Positions 41,665 to 51,532 of a stretch of 64,000 nucleotides of DNA are shown here, piece by piece. The stretch covers positions 62,001 through 126,000 of the forward strand of contig CAMUYR010000004.1 of NCBI GenBank assembly GCA_947164965.1, written 5' to 3'. A program made the position numbers and the translations under genes. Positions within the stretch are counted from its first letter, which is position 1, and every line of letters begins with the position of its first letter. This DNA comes from an uncultured Prevotella sp. Lineage in GTDB: Bacteria > Bacteroidota > Bacteroidia > Bacteroidales > Bacteroidaceae. The notes under the pieces are model-generated. The model did not search any database. It was given only the letters and a program-made list of their open reading frames with translations, and had not been told where the DNA came from.

Positions 41665-42467
41665 AACAACGCTTTTCTGTCATTAGCATTATCATCATAG
41701 CCCTTCTGCTCTCAGCCTGCAAGCCGGAGCAGAAGGAGTTTGTTGATGATATCCTCTTGCCTATGACACCCGTCAAGAATCAGGGTGAGAACGAGTTATG
41801 CTGGGCTTACGCAATGCTGGCTACCATCGAGACAGAACATCTGGTAAGAGGCGACTCCGTCAATCTCTCAGCGACCTATGTAGGACGCAAGCTGAAAGCT
41901 TACCAAAAGGCAATCGGTAGTAGTCCGAATACACAACGGGCTATGTGTCAGACGCTGCTAAACATCATTCAGCGCGATGGTATCGTAGGCTATGATGTGA
42001 TGCCTGACGATGCGACCGAAGATTTGCCTACACCTCAATGGGTCTTTATGCTGGGGGCACGCTATACGCCTCTGGAGTTTGCTCACTCCGTCTGTGCACC
42101 CGATGAATATCTGTCGTTTACCTGCCAACCGGATTCTCCCTACCATCAAAAGGTTGAGGTGATGATACCGGATAATTGGGAACACAACCGACTGATGAAT
42201 ATGCCGCTGGACACGCTGAAAGCCCATACGGACCACGCATTGCGTCAGCGCCACCCCGTTTGTTGGGAGAGCAAAGCACACGCAATGACGATAGTAGGAA
42301 TGGCGCACGACAAGAAGAACCGCCCCTACTATATCCTAAAAAACTCGTGGGGCCCCAAAGAGCCCCACGGAGGATTAGTCTATATGCCTTACCAGAAATT
42401 GTGGCAGGATATGGTAGCCATCTATATGACGCACGATGCCTACCTTACTTATTCAGCTTCCAAGTAA
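41661..42467 (+). CDS. Papain-like (C1) cysteine peptidase lipoprotein
   Basis: 268 residues. Lipoprotein signal ([14 protein letters not shown], Cys about residue 20). Papain-fold catalytic parts: [17 protein letters not shown] (Gln and Cys), [11 protein letters not shown] (His) and [16 protein letters not shown] (Asn). Probably a periplasmic or surface protease. ATGA overlap with ispG and 23-base convergent overlap with the end of cysS. Confidence 0.85.
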   Translation: MKQRFSVISIIIIALLLSACKPEQKEFVDDILLPMTPVKNQGENELCWAYAMLATIETEHLVRGDSVNLSATYVGRKLKAYQKAIGSSPNTQRAMCQTLLNIIQRDGIVGYDVMPDDATEDLPTPQWVFMLGARYTPLEFAHSVCAPDEYLSFTCQPDSPYHQKVEVMIPDNWEHNRLMNMPLDTLKAHTDHALRQRHPVCWESKAHAMTIVGMAHDKKNRPYYILKNSWGPKEPHGGLVYMPYQKLWQDMVAIYMTHDAYLTYSASK

Positions 42468-43941
42468 CACCATCCTTGGTGTCCTTCACCTCGAAACCAG
42501 CTGCTGCCAGTTCGTCACGGATCTTGTCGCTGGTGGCCCAGTCCTTGTCGGCTTTGGCTTTAGCACGCAGTTCAAGAACCATATCCATCACCTTTCCAAA
42601 GGCTGCCTCGCGATCCTTTGAGGTTTGAGAATTGAGGTTTGAGGTTTGCAAACCCAGAATGTCGAAGGTGAAGAGGTGCATAGTCTCCTTGAGCTCCTTA
42701 AAACACTCGGCGCAAATGGTTGCCTTGTGGTCAGTAAGCTTGTTGATGACGGTGCAGGCCTCGAACAGGTTGCTGATAACCTGAGGCGTAGCAAAGTCAT
42801 CGTTCATGGCATCGTAACACTTCTGGCGCAGAGACTTAACAACCTTCTCTGTTTCGGCATCGCACTTGTCTGATACTTGTACGCGCTCCAGATCGGCAAT
42901 GGCGTTCATCAGTTTCTCAAATCCCTTCTCAGCAGCCTGCAGGGCCTCGTTAGAGAAGTCGACAGTTCCGCGGTAGTGGGCAGAGAGTATGAAGAAGCGG
43001 ATGGTCATTGGCGAGTAAGCCTTCTCCAGCTTCTCGTGGTTGCCGGTGAAGAACTGCTCCAGTGTGATGAAGTTGCCCAGCGATTTGCCCATCTTCTGTC
43101 CATTGATGGTAATCATGTTGTTGTGCATCCAGTACTTAACGGCAGGATGCCCCATTGATGCCTGAGCCTGAGCAATCTCGCACTCGTGGTGTGGGAACAC
43201 AAGGTCCATACCGCCTCCGTGTATATCGAACTCCTCGCCCAGATACTTGCGGCCCATAGCGGTACACTCGCAGTGCCAGCCGGGGAAACCGTCGCTCCAA
43301 GGTGAGGGCCAACGCATGATGTGCTCGGGCTGAGCCTTCTTCCAAAGGGCAAAGTCGGCCTGATTATGCTTCTCGCCTACACCATCCAGCTCACGACTGG
43401 CATCCTTGATGTTCTCGAGTGAACGACCAGAGAGAATTCCGTATTTGAACTGCTTGTTGTAAGCCTCGATGTCAAAATAGATGGAACCGTTGCTCTCGTA
43501 GGCAAAACCGTTGTCCAGAATCTGCTGAACCAACTGCTGCTGCTCAATGATATGGCCAGTAGCGTGGGGCTCGATTGATGGGCGCAGCACATTCAGTGCA
43601 TCCATAGCCGTATGATAGCGGTTGGTGTAGTACTGTGCTATCTCCATTGGCTCCAACTGCTCCAGACGGGCCTTCTTTGCAATCTTATCTTCGCCCTCAT
43701 CGGCATCGTGCTCAAGATGGCCCACATCTGTAATGTTGCGCACGTACCTTACTTTATATCCTAGGTGCTTCAAGTAGCGGAACACCAGGTCGAAAGTAAT
43801 AGCGGGACGAGCGTGTCCCAGATGTGGATCGCCATATACCGTAGGTCCACACACATACATACCCACATTGGGGGCGTGAAGTGCCTCAAAACGCTCCTTC
43901 TGGCGCGTCAAGGTATTGTAAATTACCAATTTCGAATCCAT
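42445..43941 (-). CDS. cysS: Cysteinyl-tRNA synthetase
   Basis: 498 residues. Class I motifs [18 protein letters not shown] (HIGH as HLGH) and KMGKSLGNF (KMSKS as KMGKS); zinc ligands in the CTAMG and [10 protein letters not shown] regions. Full length. A surface segment near residue 432-443 ([12 protein letters not shown]) is encoded by a five-unit 7-bp repeat, between the anticodon-binding helices. Last gene of metH-metF-cysS, 40 bases after metF. Confidence 0.96.
   Translation of the reverse strand: MDSKLVIYNTLTRQKERFEALHAPNVGMYVCGPTVYGDPHLGHARPAITFDLVFRYLKHLGYKVRYVRNITDVGHLEHDADEGEDKIAKKARLEQLEPMEIAQYYTNRYHTAMDALNVLRPSIEPHATGHIIEQQQLVQQILDNGFAYESNGSIYFDIEAYNKQFKYGILSGRSLENIKDASRELDGVGEKHNQADFALWKKAQPEHIMRWPSPWSDGFPGWHCECTAMGRKYLGEEFDIHGGGMDLVFPHHECEIAQAQASMGHPAVKYWMHNNMITINGQKMGKSLGNFITLEQFFTGNHEKLEKAYSPMTIRFFILSAHYRGTVDFSNEALQAAEKGFEKLMNAIADLERVQVSDKCDAETEKVVKSLRQKCYDAMNDDFATPQVISNLFEACTVINKLTDHKATICAECFKELKETMHLFTFDILGLQTSNLNSQTSKDREAAFGKVMDMVLELRAKAKADKDWATSDKIRDELAAAGFEVKDTKDGVTWKLNK
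42617..42651. repeat. 5 x 7-bp tandem array inside cysS
   Basis: Plus-strand units TTTGAGG, TTTGAGA, ATTGAGG, TTTGAGG, TTTGCAA. 35 bases encode [12 protein letters not shown] on the minus strand, in frame. Confidence 0.85.
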
Positions 43942-43981
43942 GATTCTTTTCCTTTCTTATTTTATTTGTTAACTGAATACA

Positions 43982-44941
43982 TCAAAAACACTGCCTTACA
44001 ATCTGGCAGACATTATCCGTCTTGGCCATTGTGTAATAATGGATAGCAGGCGCACCGTGAGCCAGCAATTCACGACTCTGAGCAATCGCCCACTCAATAC
44101 CCAACTGATAGGCAGCCTCAAGTGTCTTCGTCTTACGGAGTTCGCTGACGAGTGCCTGTGGGATATCGATATGGAACGAACGGGGCAGCAGGTCAATCTG
44201 TCGCTGATTGGAAATGGGCTTCAATCCAGGAATAACGGGTACGATAATACCAGCCTTGCGCAGACGATCGACAAAACGGAAATACTGATTATTGTCGAAG
44301 AACATCTGGGTGACAATATAGTCGGCACCAGCTTCCACCTTTTGTTTCAGATACTGGATATCCGTATCGAGATTAGCGGCCTCGTAATGCTTCTCAGGAT
44401 AAGCAGCAACACCCACACAGAAGTCGGTAGACAGTCCGTTCTTCACCGTTGGGTCGAGATACTTGCCTTGATTCAGCTGGTGAATCATCTCCACCAATTC
44501 TGAGCTATGACTGAATCCGTCGGGTTCGGCAATGAAGAAGCGCTGACCGGGAATAGCATCGCCACGCAGTGCCACCACATTCTGAATACCCAGGAAATGC
44601 AGGTCAAGCAATTCACTCTCCACTTTCGAACGCGATGCACCACCACAAATAACATGGGGGACAATCTCCAGATGCGGATAGCGACGCATGATAGCTGCAA
44701 CAATAGCAATCGTTCCAGGACGCTTAGCCAGAGTCATCTTCGTATAAGTGCCATCGCTGTTGGGCACATATTCCACCTCATCACGATGACAGGTGACATT
44801 GATAAACGGAGGATTAAACTCCATCAACGGATCGATGCTGTCGTAGAGACGGGACACATCGCTGCCTTTGAGAGGTGGCACCAGTTCGAAACTGGCGAAG
44901 GGATGTTGTGAGGAACGAATAATATCAATTACTTTACTCAT
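43982..44941 (-). CDS. metF: Methylenetetrahydrofolate reductase MetF
   Basis: 319 residues, flavin TIM barrel: FASFELVPPLKGSD, FINVTCHRDE, GTIAIVAAIMRRYPHLEIVPHVICGG, VALRGDAIPG, GADYIVTQMFFDNNQYF and PVIPGLKPIS. Supplies 5-methyl-THF to MetH, encoded 17 bases upstream. Confidence 0.95.
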   Translation of the reverse strand: MSKVIDIIRSSQHPFASFELVPPLKGSDVSRLYDSIDPLMEFNPPFINVTCHRDEVEYVPNSDGTYTKMTLAKRPGTIAIVAAIMRRYPHLEIVPHVICGGASRSKVESELLDLHFLGIQNVVALRGDAIPGQRFFIAEPDGFSHSSELVEMIHQLNQGKYLDPTVKNGLSTDFCVGVAAYPEKHYEAANLDTDIQYLKQKVEAGADYIVTQMFFDNNQYFRFVDRLRKAGIIVPVIPGLKPISNQRQIDLLPRSFHIDIPQALVSELRKTKTLEAAYQLGIEWAIAQSRELLAHGAPAIHYYTMAKTDNVCQIVRQCF

Positions 44942-44958
44942 AATACGAATGGATAGGA

Positions 44959-47900
44959 TTAATGGGTGATATATTTTGAAAGCAGCCGCTCACCTTCCGA
45001 CAAGGTGATGCCACGTCGCTGACAATAGTCCTTAAACTGAGCCTCATCAATGCGTCCAACAGGGAAATAGCGGGCGCCTGGATGACAGATAAAGAGACCG
45101 CAAACAGACGTGCTGGGCTGTATAGAATAGTGATCTGTAAGGGTAACGCCCAAGTGCTGTTCAGCCTGCAGCTCATCGAAAACGATACGTTTCAGCGAGT
45201 GATCTGGGCAGGTAGCATAGCCAAAGGCGACACGCAGAGGTGAGAGGTGAGAGGTGAGAGATGAGAGATGTTCCGCGCAAGCCTCAGCCAATCGGGCACA
45301 GATGGCGTGATTCATCAATCGTTCTGCCTCATCAGCAATGGGCTGTACAGGACGGGCGACAACGGTAAAGAGTCCCATCGGCGTGGGTTGCTCGGCATCG
45401 TAGTAGTCAGCAAGACACAGATAATGTCCTGTGGCACTCTGACTGCGCAGCATGGGAAGTACGACAGTCTTTCCGCTCTTGGAACCTTCGAACACGATAT
45501 CATTACCCTGACGTGTAGCATCTACGAAGCGAAGCAATGCCTGCACCTCGATGGTCTGCTGTTCGATAGCATTCTGCAAATATTGCTTGCCTTCTTGCAG
45601 CGTTCGTTCCGCTTCAGGATTGACTAGCAGTTGTTGCAGTGTCTCGCCCTTGAAGCCCCAGAACAACAGGAACATGCGCCAATCGATAAGTGGCAGAAGG
45701 TCGTTCACTGAAACTTGTCCGGAATATCCAGATAATCCAGAGTTTCCAGAATATCCAGAAACACCAAATTGCTTGGCCCTGCGGTTAGCTTCTTCGTAAG
45801 GCGTCAGCTCCGTATGGTGTTCTTGATAAGCGTCGCGCAATTGTCTTTGTTCCTCCTGAATCTGTGAGATGGTGCCAGCGGCATCTATCTGAAGGTGCTT
45901 AGCCAGAAGCGAAGTCTGCGACGCATCGCCGCCATATAGCACACAACCATCGTAGAGAGGTGCCAATTTGACTGCTGTATGTACTGCCGATGTGGTGGCT
46001 CCTCCCACCACAACCGGAACCTGCAAGCCCTCACGTTGGAACAACATACAGAGTTGCTCCATCTCTTTCAAGGATGGGGTGATGAGTCCACTGATACCTA
46101 CCAAACAGGGCTTTCGCTTCAGCGTCTCTTCCAGAATGGTTTCGTTAGGTACCATCACACCCAGGTCTACGACTTTAAAACCATTACAGCCCAGAACGAT
46201 GCTGACGATATTCTTGCCGATGTCATGCACATCGCCGTTGGCAGTAGCCATCACCACACAAGGCCGCTGTTCTTCGGCTTCCCCGTTTTCGGCATCGATA
46301 TAGGGTTGGAGCAGTGCTACGGCATCCTTCATGACCTTTGCCGACTTCACTACTTGAGGTAGAAACATCTTGCCTTCACCAAACAGCTGGCCAATATGTT
46401 CCATAGCCTGCATCAAAGGACCTTCTATCACCCGAATAGGTGTGCCGTATTTCTGCAGTGCCTCAGGCATATCTTCCGGCAAATGCTCGTTGTCACCCTT
46501 GCTCAGCGCATAGGTCAGACGCTCTTCGATGGTCTTGTTGCGCCATAGATCTGCTGTCTCTTGAACAGAACCTGCGGGAGTACCTGATGTAGCAAGCACA
46601 TCGGCAGCCAATGCTATCAGGCGCTCCGTTGCTTCATCATCCGTATTTAGAATGACATCCTCTACAGCTTTGAGCAATGCGGGGTCGATGTCATCATAGA
46701 CCTGCAACATAGAAGGATTAACGATGGCCATATCGAGACCGGCACGGATGGCATGATAGAGAAATGCGGAGTGCATAGCCTCGCGCACCTTGTTATTTCC
46801 ACGGAAACTGAAGGAGAGATTGCTTACACCACCACTTGTCTTTGACTGTGGCAGGTGTTGCTTGATCCACGCTACGGCACGGATAAAGTCGACGGCATAG
46901 GTTTGGTGTTCCTTCAATCCCGTACCCACAGACAAGATATTCACATCGAAGATGATGTCCTGTGGAGGGAATCCGATAGCCGTCAATAGTTGATAAGCTC
47001 GTTCTGCAATAGCAATCTTGCGTTCATAGGTCGTAGCTTGTCCCTCTTCATCGAAGGCCATCACCACTACGGCAGCACCCAGCCGACGCAGTTCGCGAGC
47101 CTTATGTAGGAAATCGTCCTCACCATTCTTCAGACTGATAGAATTGACAATGCACTTACCTTGCGCATTCTTCAAACCAGCCAATACCGTATTCCAATCC
47201 GACGAGTCGATCATCAGCACAGAACGGGCTACGGCAGGGTCGGTTGAGATATAGCGGCAGAAGGTCTGCATCTCCTGAGCACTGTCAAGCATCGCATCGT
47301 CCATATTGATGTCGATGATGGATGCACCGCCTTCTATCTGATGACGTGCTACGGTTAACGCCTCGTCGTATTTCTTTTCAGCTATCAGACGGGCAAACTT
47401 ACGAGAGCCTGCCACATTGGTACGTTCACCGACATTGGTAAAGTTCTGCGTCTCCTTATCGACCAGCAATGGCTCCAAGCCTGCCAGCCACATACGCTGG
47501 TCCGGCTCAGGTACCTGCCTGGGTTTCAAGCCTTGCAGAGCTTCACTGATAGCACGGATATGTGCCTCGTCAGTACCACAACAGCCTCCCGCAATGTTCA
47601 GCAGTCCTGCTTCTGCCATCTGGCGCAGATGACTGGCTGTAAAGGCAGGCAACTCGTCGTATTCTCCCATCTCGTTAGGTAGTCCCGCATTGGGATAGAG
47701 AGACAGGGGGACAGGAATACGGGCAGACAACTGCTCAACGAAAGGACGCAGATCAGTGACACCAAAAGAGCAGTTCAGTCCGAAGCTGGCGAGATTGGGA
47801 TAGTGGGAGATGCTGATATAGAATGCTTCCAGCGTCTGACCAGTCAGCGTGCGACCGCTACGATCGTTGATGGTCACAGAAACCATAACGGGTATCTCAC

Positions 47901-48453
47901 GATGCAAACGCTCGTTCAGCAACTGGATAGCATAGAGTGCGGCCTTGGTGTTCAACGCATCGAAGCATGTCTCCAAGAGCAACATGTCTGCCCCACCTTC
48001 TATCAGCGCCTCAGCCTGTTCACCATAGGCTGCAGCCATCTCGTCGAACGTAATAGAACGACTGCTTGGGTCGCTCATATCCGAAGCCAACGATAAAGAA
48101 CGGGAGGTAGGTCCCATAGAACCTGCCACCTTGATGGTACGCTGTTGTTCGTCAGCTACCTGTCGGGCAATACGTGCACCCGCCAATGCCATCTCCCGAG
48201 CAACCTCCTCACAACCATATTCCAGTTGGCTGATGCGGTTGGCAGAGAAAGTATTGGTAGTAATGATGTCGGCACCGGCTTCTATATATTGACGATGGAT
48301 GGTGCGGATGACATCGGGAGCCGTCAGGCATAGGATATCATTGTCACCCACAAGTGAAACCGGCCATTGGGAGAAACGACCTTGATGAAAACTATCGGGC
48401 GTCAGTCCCAATGACTGGATTTTGGTGCCCATCGCACCGTCAAGAATATACAT
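44959..48453 (-). CDS. metH: Cobalamin-dependent methionine synthase MetH
   Basis: 1164 residues, all modules present: homocysteine domain (zinc ligand GGCCGT near 290), pterin domain (FTNVGERTNVAGSRKF, about 330-590), cap and B12 domain (DVHDIGKNIV about 735) and activation domain to the end (FGYATCPDH, PSTSVCGLFICHP). The N-terminus is short (MYILDGAMGT), and the start codon lies in an 8-bp tandem array. Two further arrays lie in the coding region, a 9-bp array at about 896-911 encoding five G-x-S triplets and a 7-bp array at about 1061-1072. The reading frame is intact throughout. Makes methionine from homocysteine and methyl-THF. Confidence 0.95.
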   Translation of the reverse strand: MYILDGAMGTKIQSLGLTPDSFHQGRFSQWPVSLVGDNDILCLTAPDVIRTIHRQYIEAGADIITTNTFSANRISQLEYGCEEVAREMALAGARIARQVADEQQRTIKVAGSMGPTSRSLSLASDMSDPSSRSITFDEMAAAYGEQAEALIEGGADMLLLETCFDALNTKAALYAIQLLNERLHREIPVMVSVTINDRSGRTLTGQTLEAFYISISHYPNLASFGLNCSFGVTDLRPFVEQLSARIPVPLSLYPNAGLPNEMGEYDELPAFTASHLRQMAEAGLLNIAGGCCGTDEAHIRAISEALQGLKPRQVPEPDQRMWLAGLEPLLVDKETQNFTNVGERTNVAGSRKFARLIAEKKYDEALTVARHQIEGGASIIDINMDDAMLDSAQEMQTFCRYISTDPAVARSVLMIDSSDWNTVLAGLKNAQGKCIVNSISLKNGEDDFLHKARELRRLGAAVVVMAFDEEGQATTYERKIAIAERAYQLLTAIGFPPQDIIFDVNILSVGTGLKEHQTYAVDFIRAVAWIKQHLPQSKTSGGVSNLSFSFRGNNKVREAMHSAFLYHAIRAGLDMAIVNPSMLQVYDDIDPALLKAVEDVILNTDDEATERLIALAADVLATSGTPAGSVQETADLWRNKTIEERLTYALSKGDNEHLPEDMPEALQKYGTPIRVIEGPLMQAMEHIGQLFGEGKMFLPQVVKSAKVMKDAVALLQPYIDAENGEAEEQRPCVVMATANGDVHDIGKNIVSIVLGCNGFKVVDLGVMVPNETILEETLKRKPCLVGISGLITPSLKEMEQLCMLFQREGLQVPVVVGGATTSAVHTAVKLAPLYDGCVLYGGDASQTSLLAKHLQIDAAGTISQIQEEQRQLRDAYQEHHTELTPYEEANRRAKQFGVSGYSGNSGLSGYSGQVSVNDLLPLIDWRMFLLFWGFKGETLQQLLVNPEAERTLQEGKQYLQNAIEQQTIEVQALLRFVDATRQGNDIVFEGSKSGKTVVLPMLRSQSATGHYLCLADYYDAEQPTPMGLFTVVARPVQPIADEAERLMNHAICARLAEACAEHLSSLTSHLSPLRVAFGYATCPDHSLKRIVFDELQAEQHLGVTLTDHYSIQPSTSVCGLFICHPGARYFPVGRIDEAQFKDYCQRRGITLSEGERLLSKYITH
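45236..45270. repeat. 5 x 7-bp tandem array inside the metH activation domain
   Basis: Plus-strand units AGAGGTG (three) and AGAGATG (two), 35 bases, encoding LSSLTSHLSPL on the minus strand. Confidence 0.88.
45721..45765. repeat. 5 x 9-bp tandem array inside metH
   Basis: Plus-strand units GGAATATCC, AGATAATCC, AGAGTTTCC, AGAATATCC, AGAAACACC. On the minus strand they encode GVS GYS GNS GLS GYS between the B12 and activation domains. Confidence 0.9.
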
Positions 48454-48486
48454 TATTTCGATATTACGTTATTTCGATATTTTGAT
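48447..48486. repeat. 5 x 8-bp tandem array at the metH start
   Basis: Read on the minus strand: ATCAAAAT, ATCGAAAT, AACGTAAT, ATCGAAAT, AATGTATA. The fifth, degenerate unit contains the metH ATG (48451-48453). Confidence 0.75.
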
Positions 48487-48496
48487 TCTGACTTCC

Positions 48497-50002
48497 TTAC
48501 TTGATATATTCAGAGAAATCTGTCAACTTCATGTCACCCTTACGAGCCAGCGTATCGTGCATAGCGAAGGCTGCAGGCAGGTTATGACGTGTCTGACCCA
48601 TCTTAGCAATCTTCAGGTAGTCCCAAAGCAACTGCTTGTAGTCAGGATGTGCACAGTTCTCGATGATTGTCTCAGCACGCTGGATTGGGCCCTTGCCACG
48701 AAGGTCGGCGACACCCTGCTCTGTAACGATGATGTTCACATCGTGCTCTGAGCTGTCCTGATGGCTTACGAAAGGAACAATAGAAGAGATAACTCCACCC
48801 TTAGCCACAGAAGGACAAGTGAAGATACTCAGATAGGCATTACGGATGAAGTCACCAGAACCACCAATACCATTCATCATCTTCACTCCACTGATATGTG
48901 TTGAGTTCACATTACCATATAGGTCAGCCTCGATAGCAGTATTGATAGCGATAACACCTAATCGACGGATAATCTCAGGAGAATTTGAAATCTCGCTCTG
49001 GCGCAGAGTCAGATGGTTCTTGAAATAATCCATATTGTCATAAACCTGCATCAGGCACTCGTTAGATACTGTCAATGAACAAGCAGAAGCATCCTTAACT
49101 CGTCCATTAAGCATCATTGCAACCACGCTGTCCTGTAACACCTCTGTATAGATATTGAAGTCGGGCACGTGCTTATCCTGTCCAAGGGCGCCAAGGATAG
49201 CATTAGCTGTAGAGCCCACACCACTCTGAAGAGGCAGGAACTCCTTAGGAATACGACCCTTGTGCATCTCCTCTACGAGGAACTCAGCTGTCAGGAATCC
49301 GATCTTATCTGTTACAGGATCGCTGTCCTTGAATGCACGAGCCTCATCAGGGATATTACACTCTACTACACCTACCACCTTCTCCTTAGGAATACTTACA
49401 TAAGGCTGACCAATACGGTCACCTACATGCTCAATGGGAATAGCCTTACGGTAAGGAGGATCGAGTGGCTCATACACATCATGGATGAACTTTGCATTAG
49501 GATTGTGGAATGAGTTGAGCTCCAGGATAACGTGTTTTGCCAGACGAGCAGCTGTTGGAGAGATACCACCAGCGGCAGTCAGATATACATGATAGTCATT
49601 ACCAACCTCTTCTATATCACAAACCTCGAGGATAGCCCAGTCTAATGGTCCATAGAATCCATAGCGCAGCTCCTGTGCCATATGGCTCAGATGCAGGTCG
49701 TTGTATGGGATCTCACCCATGTTAACATGCTTACGGAAATCAGGATTGGTGGTGTAAGGAGCACGATAGAGGATAGCCTGGGCATTAGCCAAGTCGCCAT
49801 CTGTGCTCTGTCCTGTAGAAGCACCAGTAAAGATTGCTACCTTGAACTCGCGACCAGCCTCGTGCTCAGCCACAGCAATCTTTGCTAACTCCTTAGTTGT
49901 TGCCTTGGCCACACCTGCTGGTGTAAAGCCACTCATAGCGATGTGCTCGCCATTCTTAATCAGTGCCGCAGCCTCTGCAGCAGTCATACGTGTATAAGCC
50001 AT
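48497..50002 (-). CDS. Acetyl-CoA hydrolase/transferase family (succinate/acetate CoA-transferase)
   Basis: 501 residues of the class I CoA-transferase family. Visible: MSGFTPAGVAK, FTGASTGQSTDG, LPLQSGVGSTANAIL, catalytic Glu in IYTEVLQDS, and the CoA-binding GGSGDFIRNA. Members in Bacteroidales move CoA between succinyl-CoA or propionyl-CoA and acetate during succinate/acetate fermentation. Metal-binding or mobile-element links are absent. Own promoter at 50031-50062; metH follows after 43 bases, so partial co-transcription is possible. Confidence 0.9.
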   Translation of the reverse strand: MAYTRMTAAEAAALIKNGEHIAMSGFTPAGVAKATTKELAKIAVAEHEAGREFKVAIFTGASTGQSTDGDLANAQAILYRAPYTTNPDFRKHVNMGEIPYNDLHLSHMAQELRYGFYGPLDWAILEVCDIEEVGNDYHVYLTAAGGISPTAARLAKHVILELNSFHNPNAKFIHDVYEPLDPPYRKAIPIEHVGDRIGQPYVSIPKEKVVGVVECNIPDEARAFKDSDPVTDKIGFLTAEFLVEEMHKGRIPKEFLPLQSGVGSTANAILGALGQDKHVPDFNIYTEVLQDSVVAMMLNGRVKDASACSLTVSNECLMQVYDNMDYFKNHLTLRQSEISNSPEIIRRLGVIAINTAIEADLYGNVNSTHISGVKMMNGIGGSGDFIRNAYLSIFTCPSVAKGGVISSIVPFVSHQDSSEHDVNIIVTEQGVADLRGKGPIQRAETIIENCAHPDYKQLLWDYLKIAKMGQTRHNLPAAFAMHDTLARKGDMKLTDFSEYIK

Positions 50003-50030
50003 TTCTTTTCGTTATTAAAAATTTTGCGTG

Positions 50031-50062
50031 CAAAATTAATGATTTTCGGCCAAATTACCAAA
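50031..50062 (-). promoter_or_regulatory. Promoter of the CoA-transferase gene
   Basis: Minus-strand TAATTTTG (50031-50038) with TTTG (50059-50062) 20 bases upstream; about 29 bases before the ATG. Confidence 0.7.
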
Positions 50063-50063
50063 C

Positions 50064-50098
50064 TAATTATCAATTATCTATCAATTATCAATTTTTAT
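50064..50098. repeat. About 5 x 7-bp AT-rich tandem array
   Basis: TAATTAT, CAATTAT, CTATCAA, TTATCAA, TTTTTAT between the hemolysin III stop and the CoA-transferase promoter. The halves are also inverted repeats of each other, so a hairpin is possible. Confidence 0.6.
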
Positions 50099-50745
50099 AG
50101 TTGTTCCATCAGCACATCCCATACGGCAATGATGTGACAGAGGCTGCCCGCCAACACAAAGAAATGGAACACGGAGTGCATATATCTCTTCTGATGGAAA
50201 CTATAGAAAACGGCACCCGTAATATAGCAGACACCCTCGGCGATAATCCATATGACAGCAGCTGTCGAGACGGAGTCAATCAAGGGTTTGAAGGCCACCA
50301 ACACAGAAAGTCCCATGCCGATGAAACAGAAGGTTTCCAGATTGGAATGCTCCTTCAGCCGCACAAAACTCACAATGGTGCCCGCAATGGCACAAGCCCA
50401 CACAAACAAGAACAGGCTCCAACCCCAATAGCCCTGCGTGCGTAGAGCCACCAGTGTCAATGGTGAGTAAGAACCGGCAATATGCCAGTAGATGGCGGCA
50501 TGGTCCCAACGGCGCAACTGCTCTTTCCATTTGGACCGCATGGGCAGTGCATGATAGACGGTAGATGCGATATACGACCCCAACATGCCGAACAGATAGA
50601 GGCATACGCCCAATCTGGCCCAAGGATTATCACCCCTGAACGCCATCCACAGAAATACCACACCGAATACGGCCCCCATCACGATACCACCTGCGTGGCT
50701 CCATGAGTTCCAAAGTTCTTCTTTATGCGTATATCTGATAGCCAT
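50095..50745 (-). CDS. Hemolysin III / PAQR family membrane protein
   Basis: 216 residues with seven membrane helices and the PAQR histidine motifs: EELWNSWSHAGG, YIASTVYHALPMR, WDHAAIYWHIAGSYSP and a C-terminal HSVFHFFVLAGSLCHIIAV. Relatives (E. coli TrhA) tune membrane energetics; haemolysis is seen only when overproduced. The ATG at 50745 is taken because the TACTTTTG box at 50773-50780 overlaps the longer candidate start. Confidence 0.9.
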   Translation of the reverse strand: MAIRYTHKEELWNSWSHAGGIVMGAVFGVVFLWMAFRGDNPWARLGVCLYLFGMLGSYIASTVYHALPMRSKWKEQLRRWDHAAIYWHIAGSYSPLTLVALRTQGYWGWSLFLFVWACAIAGTIVSFVRLKEHSNLETFCFIGMGLSVLVAFKPLIDSVSTAAVIWIIAEGVCYITGAVFYSFHQKRYMHSVFHFFVLAGSLCHIIAVWDVLMEQL

Positions 50746-50772
50746 ATCGTTGTTTGATGGTTGAAAGTGCGA

Positions 50773-50780
50773 CAAAAGTA
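50773..50780 (-). promoter_or_regulatory. Promoter -7 box of hemolysin III
   Basis: CAAAAGTA on plus (TACTTTTG on minus), 28 bases upstream of the ATG at 50745. Confidence 0.6.
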
Positions 50781-50873
50781 CTATATTTATGCGACACAGC
50801 CAAATAACAGCCGCTTTTTTTAGCTAAAATGTTAAAACTGTGAATAAAAATATGGTTTTCACACACTTCTTCG

Positions 50874-50881
50874 TACCTTTG
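50874..50881 (+). promoter_or_regulatory. Promoter -7 box of the DUF4923 gene
   Basis: TACCTTTG, start near 50888, which favours the ATG at 50909 over the earlier in-frame one at 50840. Confidence 0.65.
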
Positions 50882-50908
50882 CGCCGTCAAAAACGAATAA
50901 ACGACGAT

Positions 50909-51532
50909 ATGAAGAAAACAATTTCACGCCTGGTGCTGCTTTGCACCTTTATGCTGACTGCCAACGTGAGCAGTGCCCAAGATCTGAACGATGTACTCAA
51001 CGCCGTATTAGGCGGTGCCAACTCTGATATGGCAGAAGGTCTGACCTCTGTCTTCTCAGCCAACAAGCAGGCTACAGCCGACAAGATTATCGGCACATGG
51101 GTCTACGAAGAGCCTGCCATCGTCTTCACCTCTGATAATCTGCTGACAAAGGCTGGTGCCAAGATTGCCTCTAACAAGATTGAGAACAAGATACAGGAGC
51201 AGCTCAATAAATATGGCATCAAGCCTGGTGCTTTCTCTATGACGTTCAATGAGGACGGCACGGTCACAGAGACATTGGGTAAGAAGACCTACAAGGGCAA
51301 GTGGAGCATCAAGGATTCTAAGTTGCAGCTCATCGTTACGGGTGTCCGCAATGTGGCCATCACCACTCAGATCAGCGGTTCACGCATGCAGTTTGTCACC
51401 GATGCCACCAAGTTGCTCAACATGTTTAAGGCCTTTGGTGCCAAGTCTACCAACTCAAACATCAAGACCATCACCTCGCTGATGAAGAATGTGAAGGGTA
51501 TGCAGACGGGCGTCACTCTGAAAAAGCAATAA
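50909..51532 (+). CDS. DUF4923 family secreted lipocalin-like protein
   Basis: 207 residues. Signal peptide KKTISRLVLLCTFMLTANVSSAQ, then DLNDVLNAVLGG and the DUF4923 domain (ATADKIIGTWVYEEPAIVFTSDNLLTKAGAKIA, GAFSMTFNEDGTVTETLGKKTYKGKWSI), a lipocalin-like barrel of unknown ligand. Common in Bacteroidales as a cell-envelope protein. Its end overlaps the convergent glycosidase gene by 20 bases. Confidence 0.85.
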   Translation: MKKTISRLVLLCTFMLTANVSSAQDLNDVLNAVLGGANSDMAEGLTSVFSANKQATADKIIGTWVYEEPAIVFTSDNLLTKAGAKIASNKIENKIQEQLNKYGIKPGAFSMTFNEDGTVTETLGKKTYKGKWSIKDSKLQLIVTGVRNVAITTQISGSRMQFVTDATKLLNMFKAFGAKSTNSNIKTITSLMKNVKGMQTGVTLKKQ

